This document shows, one piece after another, positions 6,410 to 7,018 of a stretch of 7,018 nucleotides of DNA. Numbering within the stretch: position 1 is the first letter of the stretch; every line of letters starts with the position of its first letter. The notes under the pieces were generated by a model. The model had not been told where the DNA came from and ran no database searches. It saw nothing but the letters and a program-made list of their open reading frames with translations. The position numbers and the translations under genes are program-made. Origin of the DNA: Bacillota bacterium (lineage in GTDB: Bacteria; Bacillota; Clostridia; Acetivibrionales; DSM-1351); NCBI GenBank assembly GCA_023436485.1, contig JAEZIU010000069.1, positions 1-7,018 on the forward strand. Reading direction: 5' to 3'.

Positions 6410-6419
6410 AGGAGCTCCT
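6410..6419. repeat. Perfect palindrome in the sigma gene leader
   Basis: AGGAGCTCCT is a 10-bp perfect palindrome between the putative promoter and the ribosome binding site of the sigma gene. It has an AGGAG core but is too far (more than 20 bases) from the TTG to be the ribosome binding site. It may be an operator or chance. Confidence 0.35.
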
Positions 6420-6428
6420 TTATAATAA

Positions 6429-6456
6429 GAGTGTAAGTTGTTATACGAAAGGTTCA
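6429..6456 (-). promoter_or_regulatory. Candidate ECF-type autoregulated promoter of the sigma operon
   Basis: On the minus strand TGAACC (6456-6451), followed by TTTC, resembles ECF -35 elements of the AAC type. After 16 bases comes ACACTC (6434-6429) running into TTATTATAA, a loose counterpart of the CGTC/CTAAT -10. A sigma-A promoter reading through TATTAT at 6427-6422 is the alternative, but its -35 is poor. The assignment rests on similarity alone. Confidence 0.4.
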
Positions 6457-6479
6457 CTATGTACCAAAATTTTAATAAC

Positions 6480-6496
6480 ATTTCTGTTCCAGAAAT
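6480..6496 (-). repeat. Small hairpin just after the cobyric acid synthase terminator
   Basis: ATTTCTG-TTC-CAGAAAT is a 7-bp perfect stem with a 3-base loop. On the minus strand it begins right after the T-run of the main terminator and is itself followed by GTTATTAAAATTTT, so it may be a second, weaker terminator. Its TTTCTGG sequence repeats that of the main terminator stem. Confidence 0.45.
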
Positions 6497-6499
6497 AAA

Positions 6500-6537
6500 A
6501 ATCCAGAAGCACCTATTAACAATGGCATTTCTGGATT
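6500..6537 (-). terminator. Intrinsic terminator of the cobyric acid synthase gene
   Basis: Arms 6537-6524 and 6513-6500 form a 14-pair stem on the minus-strand RNA: nine perfect outer pairs, then one A-C mismatch, two G-U pairs and two G-C pairs. The loop has 10 bases and TTTTTATTT follows directly. It begins 17 bases after the stop codon at 6557-6555 and separates the cobalamin gene from the sigma operon. Confidence 0.85.
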
Positions 6538-6554
6538 AAATATTTCTATAATTT

Positions 6555-7018
6555 TTATAATATCATCTTTAAATAATCTATATCTATGCTATTTGATAGC
6601 AAGTTTGAAATCTGTTCAAGTCCATTGTCTATATCAACATTCAAGAATCTGCTACATTCTGAAAGTCCATTTTTTTTGCGTTCAAAACTAATAAATTCAT
6701 TCATAAAATCTTCATTTCTAAAAAAATCATGTATATATGTTCCCCATACATTAAAATCGTAATTAAAGGTCCCCAGGGTTTCGTTTGTATCTTTGTTAAA
6801 AATGAAAGGGGTGTTAAGATAAGCGGTGCGTCCATTATGAATTTCAAACCCAACACCTTCAAATGTTTTATTTGCATAGTTTATTATAAATCTAACGTTT
6901 TTAGTTGTTTTACTGGTTTGAAATTCCGTTCTTCCATTTAATAGACCCAATCCAATAATTTTTGATTGCTGACTTTCCACATTATGATTATCAACAATTT
7001 CAGTATGTAGCATTTGAT
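6555..7018 (-). CDS. cobQ: Cobyric acid synthase (glutamine-hydrolysing), C-terminal part, cut by window edge
   Basis: Seen: the open frame runs off the right edge. The Met at 7013 is internal: the codon before it is CAA (Gln) and before that the frame is open, giving QML, the continuation of the family's C-G-G-[YF]-Q-M-L glutaminase loop. The nucleophile Cys lies just outside the window. Visible landmarks, numbered from that Met, are GLGLL (21-25), GFEIHNGRT (55-63) and WGTYIHDFF (90-98), where His95 is the expected catalytic His of the class I glutaminase. Family knowledge: CobQ/CbiP uses glutamine and ATP to amidate four side chains of adenosylcobyrinic acid diamide to form adenosylcobyric acid in cobalamin synthesis. 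The length after the Cys is normal, so the C-terminus looks intact. HDFF replaces the more usual HGIF. The symbol cbiP is equivalent. Other cob genes are not in view. Confidence 0.88.
   Translation of the reverse strand, partial: QMLHTEIVDNHNVESQQSKIIGLGLLNGRTEFQTSKTTKNVRFIINYANKTFEGVGFEIHNGRTAYLNTPFIFNKDTNETLGTFNYDFNVWGTYIHDFFRNEDFMNEFISFERKKNGLSECSRFLNVDIDNGLEQISNLLSNSIDIDYLKMIL

Noticed and set aside
6387..6554. Cobalamin riboswitch near the cobyric acid synthase gene
   Set aside because: The stretch is downstream of that gene and only about 170 bases, with no visible B12-box-like sequence; the region holds a terminator and the sigma promoter.

Overview
The window looks like chromosomal DNA of a cellulosome-producing, AT-rich Gram-positive anaerobe, most likely mesophilic Clostridium cluster III (Ruminiclostridium, C. 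cellulolyticum/papyrosolvens type). The main reasons are a secreted carbohydrate esterase carrying a type I dockerin with Ala-Leu recognition dyads, strong AGGAGG-type ribosome binding sites, an ECF sigma/anti-sigma pair of Firmicutes style, and low GC throughout. The genus is an inference; no marker gene is present. All supported genes lie on the minus strand, so transcription runs from high to low coordinates.

Layout in transcription order: (1) 7018-6555, the C-terminal glutaminase part of cobyric acid synthase (CobQ/CbiP), cut by the window edge and followed by a strong intrinsic terminator (6500-6537). (2) 6386-4914, a two-gene operon for an ECF sigma factor (TTG start) and a one-pass membrane anti-sigma-like protein with a DUF4367-like extracellular end. 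It is preceded by a possible ECF-type autoregulated promoter and followed by a terminator at 4835-4860. (3) 4681-1159, a two-gene operon with its own extended -10 promoter. It encodes two secreted RCC1-type beta-propeller proteins: one with a Big_5 Ig-like domain plus 7 repeats, the other with 14 repeats, i.e. two seven-bladed propellers. (4) 904 to beyond position 1, a dockerin-bearing SGNH esterase resembling acetylxylan esterases of family CE3. It has a clear sigma-A promoter with overlapping palindromes between -35 and -10.

The CE3 protein should dock on the cellulosome scaffoldin and deacetylate hemicellulose. The propeller pair is exported but has no dockerin, SLH, LPXTG or lipobox, so it is not an obvious cellulosome part. 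By analogy with secreted RCC1-like proteins it may bind proteins or glycans at the surface, but its function is unknown. The ECF pair probably senses an envelope signal; nothing in the sequence shows that it controls the propeller operon. The propeller pair is the least explained and most interesting content of the window.
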